Assembly (NCBI GenBank): GCA_016712865.1
Contig: JADJQH010000002.1
Location: 868,001-932,000, forward strand
Length of the DNA: 64,000 bases
Source of the DNA: Dokdonella sp.
Lineage (GTDB): Bacteria > Pseudomonadota > Gammaproteobacteria > Xanthomonadales > Rhodanobacteraceae
Direction of reading: 5' to 3'
Shown here: piece after piece, positions 15,319-24,056 of the stretch
Numbering within the stretch: position 1 is the first letter of the stretch
Layout of the letters: each line of letters opens with the position of its first letter
The notes under the pieces: model-generated
Database searches by the model: none
Seen by the model: only the letters and a program-made list of their open reading frames with translations
What the model was told of the DNA's origin: nothing
Made by a program: the position numbers and the translations under genes

Positions 15319-15418
15319 ACAAGTATTGTCGCGAGCAAGCTCGCTCCCACCATTGCTTGATTTTGTGGGAGCGAGCTTGCTCGCGACGATTGAGTTCCGT
15401 ACTTGTTCAGAGTTTCCC
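15307..15418 (+). repeat. Miniature palindromic element, copy A
   Basis: A 112-base element with terminal inverted repeats (GGGAAGGTCTGAACAAGTA at the left; TACTTGTTCAGAGTTTCCC at the right). The near-perfect palindromic interior carries GCGAGCAAGCTCGCTCCCAC and its complement around ATTGCTTGATTTTG. Other copies lie at 16549-16660 and, inverted, at 40744-40854. It has no coding capacity; size and structure fit a MITE or a paired REP. Confidence 0.9.
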
Positions 15419-15520
15419 AAGCGGACACGGACTGATCCTTATCCTCCGGCAAGGATGGGAGTAGATTGCACAATCATCCCCGGTGATGTGCCGGGGCCTA
15501 TTGCATGTTGCACGCCGCAA

Positions 15521-15663
15521 GCAGGTTGCTGAAAACGTTGGCGAGGCAGCCAGGGCAAGGCAAAAGCAGGCGAGAAAGCGCAGTTTACGGTGGTGTAAAT
15601 GAGCATTTTGAGCCTGCTTTTTAACGCAGCCATGGCAACGCAGGTGGTTTTTCAACAACCTGC
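15521..15663. repeat. 143-bp element with GCAGGTTG(C/T)TGAAAA inverted termini
   Basis: It begins GCAGGTTGCTGAAAAC and ends TTTTTCAACAACCTGC. The interior contains CAGGCGAGAAAGCGCAGTTT and AGCCTGCTTTTTAACGCAGC. Terminal complementarity and lack of genes suggest a miniature mobile element. It ends three bases before the ribosome site of the GFA gene. Confidence 0.75.
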
Positions 15664-15678
15664 CAGGAGAGCAATCGC

Positions 15679-16068
15679 ATGAAACCCGGATCCTGCCTGT
15701 GTGGTGCGGTCAAGTTCACCGTTTCCGGCGTGCTCAAGGCGCCCGATGCCTGTCATTGCGTACAGTGCCGCAAGTTTTCCGGCCACTTCTCGGTGAGCAC
15801 CGATGTGCCACGCGACACATTGAGCATTGTCGGCAGCGAGCACATCACCTGGTATTTTTCCTCGGCCAAGGTGCGTCGCGGCTTCTGTTCGATTTGTGGC
15901 AGCTCATTGTTTTTCGATCCACCTGCCATGGACTGGATCGGCATTTTCATGGGTGCGTTTGACGGCAACACGAATACACAGACCGAGTTGCATATCTACA
16001 CGGCCGAAAAAGGGGACTACTACTCGATCACGGATGGCTTGCCGAGCTATCCATCGGTACCCGGATGA
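15679..16068 (+). CDS. GFA/CENP-V domain protein (glutathione-dependent formaldehyde-activating enzyme family)
   Basis: A 129-residue zinc-binding protein of the GFA fold. Cys clusters are arranged as in the family: GSCLCGAVKF, CHCVQCRKFSG and GFCSICGSSLFF. GFA proteins are linked to S-hydroxymethylglutathione chemistry, but most members are uncharacterised. The ribosome site CAGGAGAG sits directly after the 143-bp element. A paralogue lies at 37961-38311. Confidence 0.88.
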   Translation: MKPGSCLCGAVKFTVSGVLKAPDACHCVQCRKFSGHFSVSTDVPRDTLSIVGSEHITWYFSSAKVRRGFCSICGSSLFFDPPAMDWIGIFMGAFDGNTNTQTELHIYTAEKGDYYSITDGLPSYPSVPG

Positions 16069-16110
16069 ATCGTGCCTGCGCGAGATGCTTCGGTCGTTGG
16101 GAGAATGATG

Positions 16111-16452
16111 ATGAACGTAATGTTGAAGCGCGCGTATGCGCCAGCTGCCAAGGCGGACGGAAAGCGTGTGCTGGTTGATCGCTTGTGGCCGCGCGGCATG
16201 ACCAAGGCAAAGGCACGCATCGACCTGTGGCTGAAGGAAGTTGCTCCGTCCACCGAGCTGCGCCAATGGTTCAACCACGAAACAGAAAAGTGGGTGGAGT
16301 TCCAGAAACGCTACCGTGCGGAACTCAAGGGCAACGCGGCATTCGCCGAGCTGAAGGCGCTGGCGCTGCAAGGCGATCTCACTCTGGTCTATTCAGCCAG
16401 GGACGAGACACAAAACCAGGCCGTCGTGTTGAAGCAGTTGATCGAGAAGTAG
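16111..16452 (+). CDS. DUF488 family protein
   Basis: A 113-residue cytosolic protein with DUF488 motifs VLVDRLWPRGMTK, WLKEVAPSTELRQWF, and a C-terminal LALQGDLTLVYSARDE with the conserved Asp/Glu. Function is unknown. Three ATGs in a row (16105, 16108, 16111) are in frame; GGGAG at 16099-16103 makes 16108 or 16111 the likeliest. It follows the GFA gene by 42 bases. Confidence 0.87.
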   Translation: MNVMLKRAYAPAAKADGKRVLVDRLWPRGMTKAKARIDLWLKEVAPSTELRQWFNHETEKWVEFQKRYRAELKGNAAFAELKALALQGDLTLVYSARDETQNQAVVLKQLIEK

Positions 16453-16548
16453 CAGCGTTTGACTGGAAGAACACCGGCGACCAGCATTGCGCAGACACCG
16501 ATCAAGACCCGCTCCACTTGTGCCAGCGGCAACGTCTGTTCTGTGCTT

Positions 16549-16660
16549 GGGAAGGTCTGAACAAGTACTGTCGCGAGCAAGCTCGCTCCCACCATTGCTT
16601 GATTTTGTGGGAGCGAGCTTGCTCGCGACGAATGAGTTCCGTGCCTGTTCAGAGTTTCTG
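16549..16660 (+). repeat. Miniature palindromic element, copy B
   Basis: Same orientation and sequence as copy A (15307-15418) apart from a few changes, with a decayed right terminus (GCCTGTTCAGAGTTTC). It lies about 100 bases after the DUF488 stop. Confidence 0.9.
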
Positions 16661-16691
16661 TTGTCAAAAATGAGCATGTAGTGCCCTGGAT

Positions 16692-16775
16692 CCGTTCATG
16701 GTTCGACTGGCTCACCACGAACGGATTCATGGCGAGCTCACCACAACCGGGTTCATGGCGGGCTCACCACGAACC
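16692..16775. repeat. GTTCGACTGGCTCACCACGAAC repeat cluster
   Basis: Three imperfect copies of the CATGGTTCGACTGGCTCACC..GAAC type, reverse orientation of the clusters at 2195-2450 and 26012-26132. It lies upstream of the DUF1800 gene; no gene is seen from 16661 to 16880. Confidence 0.7.
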
Positions 16776-16880
16776 CAAACTGCTTCTTCAGCGCTACGAC
16801 AAGGTTCACACTGTGCCCGGGTTCAAGGTTTGCGGCAGGGGACCGGCCCAATATGCAAGCCTCGCGTTGTGGGGATTCAC

Positions 16881-18698
16881 ATGCAAATTCGTCTAGCCCA
16901 TTGCTTGATGCTGTTTGTCCTCGGGCTTCCCGCCTGCGCTGTGGCGCAAGGCCTGAGCCATTGGCCCGATGCGGGCATGCGCAGCGGATTCGAGGCGGCC
17001 GATGTCGGCCCCTACAAGGATGCCGATGCCGCGCGCTTCCTGACCCAGGCCACGTTTGGCCCGACCCTGGAGGACATCGCCCATTTGCGCGCGGTGGGCT
17101 ACCGCAACTGGCTGAACGAGCAGTTTGCCGCGCCGGTGGCCACCCAGGTTCCCTACCTGAACTGGGTTGAAGGCTTGCCGCCGAATCCGGATGGCAACAA
17201 CACCGTCAACGACCACACGCGCATGGAGACCTGGTCGATCAACTCGGTCGGCACTCCCGACCCCAGCCGCGGCATGGTGATTCCCACCGACCAGTTGCGT
17301 CAGCGCATGGCCTTTGCGCTCAGCGAGATCTTCGTCGTCTCCAGCAAGAACGGCACCCTCACCTACGAGCCCTGGGCATTGGCCAGTTACTACGACATGC
17401 TCGCGGCCAATGCCTTCGGCAACTACCGTGACCTGCTCGAGGACGTGACCCTGCATCCGGCCATGGGCATCTACCTCACCCATCTGGCCAACCAGAAGGC
17501 CAACACCACGCTGAACATCCGTCCCGACGAAAACTACGCGCGCGAAGTGCTGCAACTGTTCTCGATCGGCCTGGTCCAGCTCAATACCGACGGCAGTCCG
17601 GTGCTGGTGGGCGGACAGCCGGTTCCAACCTACAGCCAGGCCACGGTCACCGGGTTTGCCGCCGTGTTCACCGGCTGGAACTGGAACAACACCGGATGCG
17701 GGCCGACCACCTATGTGTGCTGCGACGAGAACAATTACAGCAACTGCGGACGCTACGACCACAACATTCCGTCGTGGAAGTTGCCGATGCAGCCGGTCGA
17801 GGCTTTCCACGATTCGACCAGCAACAAGCAGTTGCTGGACTACCCCGGCGTGGCTCTGCCCGGCGGCGTCCTGGCTGCGGGCGGTGATGCCACCGCTGAA
17901 CTGAATGCCGCCCTCGACAACATTTTCGAGCACCCGAACGTTGGGCCGTTCATTGCGCGTCGCCTGATCCAGCGCCTGGTCACCAGCAATCCATCAGCGG
18001 CTTACATCCAGCGCGTAGCCAGTGCCTTCAACAACAACGGCAGCGGCGTGCGCGGCGACCTCAAGGCCGTGTTGCGCGCGATCCTGCTCGACAGCGAAGC
18101 ACGCTACGGTCCCTGGCAGTATCCCTCGATCTTTGGAAAGCTGCGCGAGCCGCTTCTGAAAAACACCCAGCTGTGGCGGGCCATGGAAGCACGCACCGAA
18201 ACTGGACGTGTTGAAACCTTGAGTCCGTATCCGGGAATCGAGGACTGGTACGGACAAGGGCCATTGCGCTCACCGTCGGTTTTCAACTTTTTCCAGCCCG
18301 ACTATCGGCAAAGCGGCGAGATCAGCTCACTGGCGCTTTACAGTCCGGAGTTCCAGATCCTCACCGACAGCAATATCGTCAGCACCAACAACCGCCTGTT
18401 CAGCCTGAGCTTCTGCTTCTACTCCGAAGGCGAAAGCTGCTGGACCAATGGGCATGGTGCGGTGATGAAGCTCAACACCGTGCGCGATGCGGCTCTGGCC
18501 AACAGCAATCCGGGGGCCTTGCTGGATCGCTACAGCCTGTTGCTCATGTCCGGCCAGATGTCGCCATTCATGCACCAGACCCTGCTCAATCGGCTCAACA
18601 CACTGGACGAAGAACCGAACCGTCCCCTCAGTCGCCAGCGCATCCAGCATGCCCTGTACCTGATCCTCAATTCACCCGAATACTCGATCCAGAAATAG
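16881..18698 (+). CDS. DUF1800 domain secreted protein
   Basis: A 605-residue protein with a signal peptide (about 1-23, LMLFVLGLPACAVAQG). DUF1800 motifs follow: DADAARFLTQATFGPTLEDI, YRNWLNEQF, REVLQLFSIGLVQLN, FTGWNWNN, and IARRLIQRLVTSNP with LRAILLDSEAR. The biochemical role is unknown; the family is typically paired with DUF1501 proteins, as here. The ATG at 16881 follows GGGGATT; a longer frame from 16698 runs through repeat sequence. The partner gene begins eight bases downstream. Confidence 0.9.
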   Translation: MQIRLAHCLMLFVLGLPACAVAQGLSHWPDAGMRSGFEAADVGPYKDADAARFLTQATFGPTLEDIAHLRAVGYRNWLNEQFAAPVATQVPYLNWVEGLPPNPDGNNTVNDHTRMETWSINSVGTPDPSRGMVIPTDQLRQRMAFALSEIFVVSSKNGTLTYEPWALASYYDMLAANAFGNYRDLLEDVTLHPAMGIYLTHLANQKANTTLNIRPDENYAREVLQLFSIGLVQLNTDGSPVLVGGQPVPTYSQATVTGFAAVFTGWNWNNTGCGPTTYVCCDENNYSNCGRYDHNIPSWKLPMQPVEAFHDSTSNKQLLDYPGVALPGGVLAAGGDATAELNAALDNIFEHPNVGPFIARRLIQRLVTSNPSAAYIQRVASAFNNNGSGVRGDLKAVLRAILLDSEARYGPWQYPSIFGKLREPLLKNTQLWRAMEARTETGRVETLSPYPGIEDWYGQGPLRSPSVFNFFQPDYRQSGEISSLALYSPEFQILTDSNIVSTNNRLFSLSFCFYSEGESCWTNGHGAVMKLNTVRDAALANSNPGALLDRYSLLLMSGQMSPFMHQTLLNRLNTLDEEPNRPLSRQRIQHALYLILNSPEYSIQK

Positions 18699-18706
18699 GG
18701 CCAGCC

Positions 18707-20146
18707 ATGAGCCTCAACCGTCGACGATTCCTGCGCCACAGCCTGACTGCCCTGGGTGGCGCAAGCCTGTACAGCGCGTTTGGAAACATGCGTGCGTTGG
18801 CTGCTGCGGCCAGCCACACCACATTCCCCGCTGGCGACTTCAAGGCACTGGTCTGCATATTCCTCAATGGCGGCAATGACAGTTTCAACAGCGTGGTGCC
18901 GTACAGCGCATCGCAGTACGCCGACTACCGAAGCTCACGTTCGGTGCTGATTGCGAACGGCGGCGTGGCCTTCGACCAGGCCACGATCCAGGCCAACGCG
19001 CTGTCGCCGCTGGCCGTGCAGCCGGGATTGCCCGGCGGACCGCCCAGTGACGGTGGCAGTTACGGACTACACCCTGCCCTTGCGGAGATGCGGCAGTTGT
19101 TCAACACCGGGAAGGTGGCCATCGTCGGCAATGTCGGCACCCTGCTGCATCCGGTCACCCAGGCCGAGTACCAGGCAGGCACGGTGGCCGTGCCACCCCA
19201 GTTGTTCTCGCATTCCGACCAGTCGATCTACTGGCAATCCTCGCGACCCGACGATGCCAATGCCAACGGTTGGGGTGGACGCATGGCGGACCGCCTCTAC
19301 ACCGGCAATACCGGGACGGTGCCCTTGTGCATTTCGCTTGCCGAAAACAACCTGTTCCAGCGCGGTGACATCGTCAGCAGCTACGGCATGTCGCCGGAGG
19401 GCGTGGAGAAGCTGAGCTACCTCGGCGACGGACCGGAATCCTGGGTGATTCCGCCGAATGAAGATGGCTTTGCCGCCTACAACGCCTTGCTCGCTGCGGA
19501 TACCCAGGAACACGTGTTCGAGCGCTCATTCGCCAACAGCACGCGCAACTCGATCGCCAACTACGAAGTGGTCGACGCTGCCTTGTCCGCAGCAGCGCCC
19601 CTGGCCACCGCGTTTCCGGATACGCGCATGGGTTCGCAACTGAAGATGGCGGCGCGCCTGATCCAGGTGCGCGCGGCGCTCGGCATGTCGCGCCAGATCT
19701 TCTACGTTTCGCAGGGCGCCTACGACACGCACAACAACCAGGTAGACGACCAGCAATGGAACTTCTCGCAGCTCTCGCAAGCGCTGAAGGCGTTCTACGA
19801 CGCAACCGTCGAACTGGGCGTTGCAAGCTCGGTCACCACCTTTACGGCTTCGGATTTCGGCCGTTCGCTGGGCGTCAATGTGGACGGTACCGACCACGGC
19901 TGGGGCGGTCATCATTTCGTGATGGGAGGCGCAGTGCGCGGGCAACGCTTCTATGGCGCCATGCCTTCGCTGCGTTACGACAACAACCCCGATGAAACCG
20001 GATTCGGCCAGATCATTCCCACCACCTCGGTCGACCAGTACGCCGCGACCATGGCGGCATGGTTCGGGCTGAGCGCCACCGAGATCGCCGATATCTTCCC
20101 CTCGCTGTCCGAGTTCAACCAGGCGAACCTGCGCTTCCTGGGCTGA
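18707..20146 (+). CDS. DUF1501 domain protein with Tat signal
   Basis: A 479-residue protein. The twin-arginine signal RRRFLRHSLTALGGASLYSA is followed by LVCIFLNGGNDSFNSVVPYS, a sulfatase/phosphatase-like beginning typical of DUF1501. Later motifs are YGLHPALAEMRQLFNTGKVA, RMADRLYTGN, VTTFTASDFGRSLG and DHGWGGHHFVMGG. It is exported folded through Tat, probably with a bound metal. It forms an operon with the DUF1800 gene (8-base gap). Function is unknown. Confidence 0.9.
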   Translation: MSLNRRRFLRHSLTALGGASLYSAFGNMRALAAAASHTTFPAGDFKALVCIFLNGGNDSFNSVVPYSASQYADYRSSRSVLIANGGVAFDQATIQANALSPLAVQPGLPGGPPSDGGSYGLHPALAEMRQLFNTGKVAIVGNVGTLLHPVTQAEYQAGTVAVPPQLFSHSDQSIYWQSSRPDDANANGWGGRMADRLYTGNTGTVPLCISLAENNLFQRGDIVSSYGMSPEGVEKLSYLGDGPESWVIPPNEDGFAAYNALLAADTQEHVFERSFANSTRNSIANYEVVDAALSAAAPLATAFPDTRMGSQLKMAARLIQVRAALGMSRQIFYVSQGAYDTHNNQVDDQQWNFSQLSQALKAFYDATVELGVASSVTTFTASDFGRSLGVNVDGTDHGWGGHHFVMGGAVRGQRFYGAMPSLRYDNNPDETGFGQIIPTTSVDQYAATMAAWFGLSATEIADIFPSLSEFNQANLRFLG

Positions 20147-20159
20147 GGATCGTCGTCTT

Positions 20160-20640
20160 GTAGAGCGGAGCTTGCTCCGCTTGTCGCCTGCCCGCAGCCG
20201 AGCAAGCTCGGCTCTACAACGGCGAGAACGTAGAGCGGAGCTTGCTCCGCTTGTCGCCTCCCCACAGCCGAGCAAACTCGGCTCTACAACGGCGAGAACG
20301 TAGAGCGGAGCTTGCTCCGCTTGTCGCCTCCCCGCAGCCGAGCAAGCTCGGCTCTACAACGGCAAGAACGTAGAGCGGAGCTTGCTCCGCTTGTCGCCTG
20401 CCCGCAGCCGAGCAAGCTCGGCTCTACAACGGCGAGAACGTAGAGCGGAGCTTGCTCCGCTTGTCGCCTCCCCGCAGCCGAGCAAGCTCGGCTCTACAAC
20501 GGCAAGAACGTAGAGCGGAGCTTGCTCCGCTTGTCGCCTGCCCGCAGCCGAGCAAGCTCGGCTCTACAACGGCAAGAACGTAGAGCGGAGCTTGCTCCGC
20601 TTGTCGCCTGCCCGCAGCCGAGCAAGCTCGGCGCTACGAT
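20160..20640. repeat. Tandem palindromic repeat array, 70-bp period
   Basis: Seven units of exactly 70 bases (starts at 20160, 20230, 20300, 20370, 20440, 20510 and 20580). Each unit holds a G-type palindrome (GAGCGGAGCTTGCTCCGC) and a C-type one (GCCGAGCAAGCTCGGC) with fixed linkers TTGTCGCCT and CTACAACGGC. Differences between units are single bases. The array lies between the convergent DUF1501 and aldolase genes. Confidence 0.95.
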
Positions 20641-20653
20641 GCGTCGCAAACGA

Positions 20654-20679
20654 AAACGGGCACCCGAAGGTGCCCGTTT
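20654..20679 (-). terminator. Rho-independent terminator of the aldolase gene
   Basis: A perfect 11-bp stem AAACGGGCACC / GGTGCCCGTTT with a four-base loop. On the minus strand it is followed by T-rich TTTTCGTTT. It lies 30 bases past the aldolase stop codon. Confidence 0.85.
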
Positions 20680-20708
20680 CAATCACGCCTTCGCGCTGAC
20701 CGCGAAAT

Positions 20709-21719
20709 TCACATGCCTTTCTTCCACTGCCCAAGCGCTGCCATGCCATTGGCCTTGGCGCGCTGCGCGACCATGGCCTGGGCACTGGCAAAGTTGGCTG
20801 CCATGTCCTTGCCCCACAAGCTCAGCGCCGCCTGCTGCATGGCGCGGCCGTAGGAGAACGACAACGGCCACGGATGCGGGCCCTGCTGGTTCATGGCATT
20901 CAGGTTGGCCGTTGCGAACTCGTCCGACTGGCCACCGGAGAGGAACACGATACCCGGCAGCGAGGCCGGCACGGCAGCCTTGAGGCAACGAATGGTGGCA
21001 TCGGCCACATCCTCGACTTCGGATTGTTCCGGGCAATCCTTGCCGGCCAGCACCATGCTGGCTTTCAGGATGGTGCCTTCCAGCATCACGTTCTGCTCGT
21101 ACAGCGAGGCAAAAAGGCTGCGCAGGGTGGCTTCGGTCACTTCGTAGCATTCGTCGATGTCGTGGGCACCGTCCATCAACACTTCCGGTTCCACCATCGG
21201 CACGATGCCCGCTTCTTGGCACAGGGCCGCGTAGCGCGCCAGCGCATGACAGTTGGCTTCGATGCAGGTGCCGCTCGGTGCTTCACCGCTGATGGTGATC
21301 ACTGCGCGCCACTTGGCGAACTTGGCGCCGAGCTTGGCGTATTCATTGAGGCGATCGCGCAGGCCATCGAGACCTTCGGTCACCAGCTCTCCGGGGAAGC
21401 CGGCCAGCGGGAATGGGCCGCGATCCACCTTGATGCCCGGCAGGATGCCGGCATCCAGCATGATCTTGGTGAACGGCACGCCGGCCTTGGTCGACTGGCG
21501 GATGGTTTCGTCGTACAGGATGGCGCCGGAAATGTGCTGGTTGAGGCCAGGCGTGGTCAGCAGCATCTCGCGATAGGCGCGACGGTTTTCTTCCGTGTTG
21601 GGCACACCCACCGCGTCGAAACGCTTCTTGATGGTGTTGTTGGATTCGTCGATGGCGATGATGCCCTTGCCCGGGGCCACCATGGCCTGGGCGATGCTTT
21701 CAAGTTGCTCGATGCTCAT
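20709..21719 (-). CDS. Fructose-bisphosphate aldolase class I
   Basis: A 336-residue enzyme cleaving fructose 1,6-bisphosphate by a Schiff-base mechanism. Family motifs are GKGIIAIDESNNTIKKRF, SGAILYDETIRQ, KWRAVITI, IVPMVEPEVLMDG, EGTILKASMVLAGK (Schiff-base Lys), IVFLSGGQS and PWPLSFSYGRAMQQAAL. The start at 21719 (MSIEQLESIA) has GGAG 14 to 11 bases upstream; an in-frame ATG at 21737 is the alternative. It is transcribed in the same direction as pyk and pgk, forming a loose glycolytic cluster. Confidence 0.93.
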   Translation of the reverse strand: MSIEQLESIAQAMVAPGKGIIAIDESNNTIKKRFDAVGVPNTEENRRAYREMLLTTPGLNQHISGAILYDETIRQSTKAGVPFTKIMLDAGILPGIKVDRGPFPLAGFPGELVTEGLDGLRDRLNEYAKLGAKFAKWRAVITISGEAPSGTCIEANCHALARYAALCQEAGIVPMVEPEVLMDGAHDIDECYEVTEATLRSLFASLYEQNVMLEGTILKASMVLAGKDCPEQSEVEDVADATIRCLKAAVPASLPGIVFLSGGQSDEFATANLNAMNQQGPHPWPLSFSYGRAMQQAALSLWGKDMAANFASAQAMVAQRAKANGMAALGQWKKGM

Positions 21720-21839
21720 GAAAAAGACGCTCCGCAAGACAAACGCAGTAAGCCAACCCGGAAAGGGTCAGCCAGGATAGGGAATCGGGGCGCGGAGTAT
21801 AGGCCAGATTGGCTGCGGTCGCATGTCCGTGCGGCCTTA

Positions 21840-21985
21840 TGGGCCGCACGGACGGGAATCGGGAATCGAGAATGGGGAATTGTCAGAAGCATGAGCAAAG
21901 CGCGCTCCGCTTGAACGATTCCCGACTCTCAATTCCCCATTCCCGCCCCTTGGGCGATTCCCTGTTCCCTATTCCCTATTCCCAA
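21840..21985. repeat. GGGAATCGGGAATGGGGAAT-type intergenic repeat
   Basis: Short G/A-rich direct and inverted repeats (GGGAATCGGGAATCGAGAAT; CCCTGTTCCCTATTCCCTATT) fill the gap between the aldolase gene and 21989. Such runs are frequent in Xanthomonadales intergenic DNA. Confidence 0.6.
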
Positions 21986-21988
21986 GCC

Positions 21989-22444
21989 TCAGCGGCCCGC
22001 AGGCCGCTGGGGCTTCCACCGCTTGGCCGGTATCACGCAGTTCTGCATGACCGCCTGGCGTGCCTCGGGCTCGGCAGGCAGGTTGAACGGGAAGATCATC
22101 GAGCTGAACACCCGGTCACGACCGGCGTTGGTGATGGTGGGCAGGAATTCCAGGTTCGATGCGATGCTCGCCGCAAAATCACCGAGGCCGCCCTCCGGAT
22201 ACACCTTTTCTATGGTGATGTTGCTGGCGCGGCCGTTGCCCTCGACGATGAACGACACCGCCGCGCAACCGGGCTGGTTCATGTTCTTGCCACCGAGCGG
22301 CGCGTCACCCTGCACTGAGTCCTTCATCATCACCCAGAATTTTTCCAGGTCTTCGGGCTTGACCGAGCGCACGGGGTTCTCGGCCATGGCCAGCGATGCC
22401 ACGCTCAGGCAGGCGATCGCGAGAATGCATCGGCACAGGTTCAT
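21989..22444 (-). CDS. Periplasmic TonB C-terminal-like protein
   Basis: A 151-residue protein with a signal peptide (CRCILAIACLSVASLAMAE) and one domain resembling the TonB C-terminal fold: GCAAVSFIVEGNGRASNITI, then YPEGGLGDFAASIASNLEF. There is no membrane-spanning N-terminal anchor or proline-rich spacer as in true TonB, so it may be a free periplasmic relative. The ATG at 22444 was chosen for the signal peptide. The pyk stop lies 42 bases upstream. Confidence 0.65.
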   Translation of the reverse strand: MNLCRCILAIACLSVASLAMAENPVRSVKPEDLEKFWVMMKDSVQGDAPLGGKNMNQPGCAAVSFIVEGNGRASNITIEKVYPEGGLGDFAASIASNLEFLPTITNAGRDRVFSSMIFPFNLPAEPEARQAVMQNCVIPAKRWKPQRPAGR

Positions 22445-22486
22445 CTCACCCACTCCACTGCTGAAAGTTCGAGCATAGCGAATCCT

Positions 22487-23953
22487 TCAAAGATCACCCA
22501 AACCCTCGGCCATGCCATCCGGGCCAACGCGCAGCAGTTTCAACGTGTTGGTGCCGCCCAGTTGGCCGGTATGGTCGCCCGTGGTCAGGATCACGCGGTC
22601 GTCCTCGGCGAGATGCCCGAGTGAGAAAAGATGCTGGATCGCCTCGCGCGCCGCCTGCATCGGGCCGACATCATGCGGATCGAACTCGATCGGATAGACA
22701 TCGCGGAACAGCAACATGCGCCGTCGTGCCGCGGCGTTGCGCGACAAGGCATAGATCGGCACGCTGGAGCGATGGCGCGACAGCCAGCGCGCGGTGGCGC
22801 CGGATTCGGTGAGGGCGACGATGGCGCGCACACCAACGCGTCCGGCGAGAAACATGCTGGCAAGGGCAATGGCCTGGTCGGTGCGGTCCAGCACACGCGT
22901 CGACGGGCCCATATCGATGGGTGGCTCGAACTGGCGTTCGGCGCCAAGGCACACCCGGCGCATGGCCGCCACTGCCTTTTCCGGATGTTTTCCGGAGGCG
23001 GTTTCCTGTGAAAGCATCACCGCGTCGGTACCATCGATTACCGCGTTGGCCACGTCCAGCACTTCGGCGCGGGTGGGAATGGGTGATTCCACCATGGACT
23101 GCATCATCTGCGTGGCGGTGATGACCACCCGGCTGCGTTCCAGTGATTCGCGGATGATCTTCTTTTGCAATCCGGGCAACTCGGCATCACCGATTTCAAC
23201 GCCGAGATCGCCTCGCGCCACCATCACCACGTCGCTGGCGTCGATGATTTCACCCAAGGTGACGATGGCCTCGGCGCGCTCGATCTTGGCCACGATGGCG
23301 GCATCGCCTCCGGCTTCGCGCAACAGGCTGCGCGCGCGTTCGACATCGGCGGCATTCTTGACGAAGGAAACCGCGAGGAACTCGACGCCCAGTTCGGCGG
23401 CCAGGGCAATATCGCGTCGATCCTTGTCGGAGAGCGCATCCACGGTCAGGCCACCACCCTGGCGGTTGATGCCCTTGCGATCGGACAGTCGGCCACCGAG
23501 CACGACCCGGCAATGCACCTGCTCATCGGCAATGGACTCCACGTCCATCACGATCATGCCGTCATCCAGCACCAAACGGTCGCCGGCCTTGATGTCGCGC
23601 CACAAACCGAGGTAACCCACACCGACCCGGTGCTTGTCACCTGGCGCTGCATTGGCCCGGCAGTCCAGGGTGAAGGCCGCGCCCACGTCCAGGTGCACGG
23701 CACCGTCGGCAAACTTCTCGACGCGAATTTTCGGCCCCTGCAGATCGCCCAGGATGGCGACCTCGCGCCCAAGCTCGGCGGCAGCAGCGCGCGCATCGGC
23801 CGCACGCTTGCGATGATCGTCCGCCTTGCCGTGGGAAAAATTCAGGCGCACCACGTCGACGCCTTCAGCCAGCACTTGCTTCAACATGCCGGGGGCATCG
23901 GTGGCGGGGCCCAGGGTGGCGATGATGCGCGTACGACGCAGGTGTTCGGACAT
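22487..23953 (-). CDS. pyk: Pyruvate kinase
   Basis: A 488-residue glycolytic enzyme converting phosphoenolpyruvate and ADP to pyruvate and ATP. Motifs: RRTRIIATLGPATD, VVRLNFSHG, ILGDLQGPKIRVEKF, the metal and catalytic region VAKIERAEA followed by VMVARGDLGVEIG, and ITATQMMQSMVESPIPTRAE. The C-terminal domain holds the effector-binding type region. The length is that of type II bacterial enzymes. It lies about 100 bases downstream of pgk. Confidence 0.95.
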   Translation of the reverse strand: MSEHLRRTRIIATLGPATDAPGMLKQVLAEGVDVVRLNFSHGKADDHRKRAADARAAAAELGREVAILGDLQGPKIRVEKFADGAVHLDVGAAFTLDCRANAAPGDKHRVGVGYLGLWRDIKAGDRLVLDDGMIVMDVESIADEQVHCRVVLGGRLSDRKGINRQGGGLTVDALSDKDRRDIALAAELGVEFLAVSFVKNAADVERARSLLREAGGDAAIVAKIERAEAIVTLGEIIDASDVVMVARGDLGVEIGDAELPGLQKKIIRESLERSRVVITATQMMQSMVESPIPTRAEVLDVANAVIDGTDAVMLSQETASGKHPEKAVAAMRRVCLGAERQFEPPIDMGPSTRVLDRTDQAIALASMFLAGRVGVRAIVALTESGATARWLSRHRSSVPIYALSRNAAARRRMLLFRDVYPIEFDPHDVGPMQAAREAIQHLFSLGHLAEDDRVILTTGDHTGQLGGTNTLKLLRVGPDGMAEGLGDL

Positions 23954-24056
23954 TCAGCGACTCCCGTTGGCGGCAAGCCGTGACGCTATCACAGCTGCGT
24001 TTGCGCTGGATGGATGGTTTTCGCCAATGCCGCGCGATTGCGCCGGCCGAATGCGG

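Noticed and set aside
20160-20640. Regular 70-bp array considered as a CRISPR
   Set aside because: All bases of the unit are repeated; there are no unique spacers, the repeats are double palindromes, and no cas genes are near. The arrays at 1790 and 60089 were rejected likewise.
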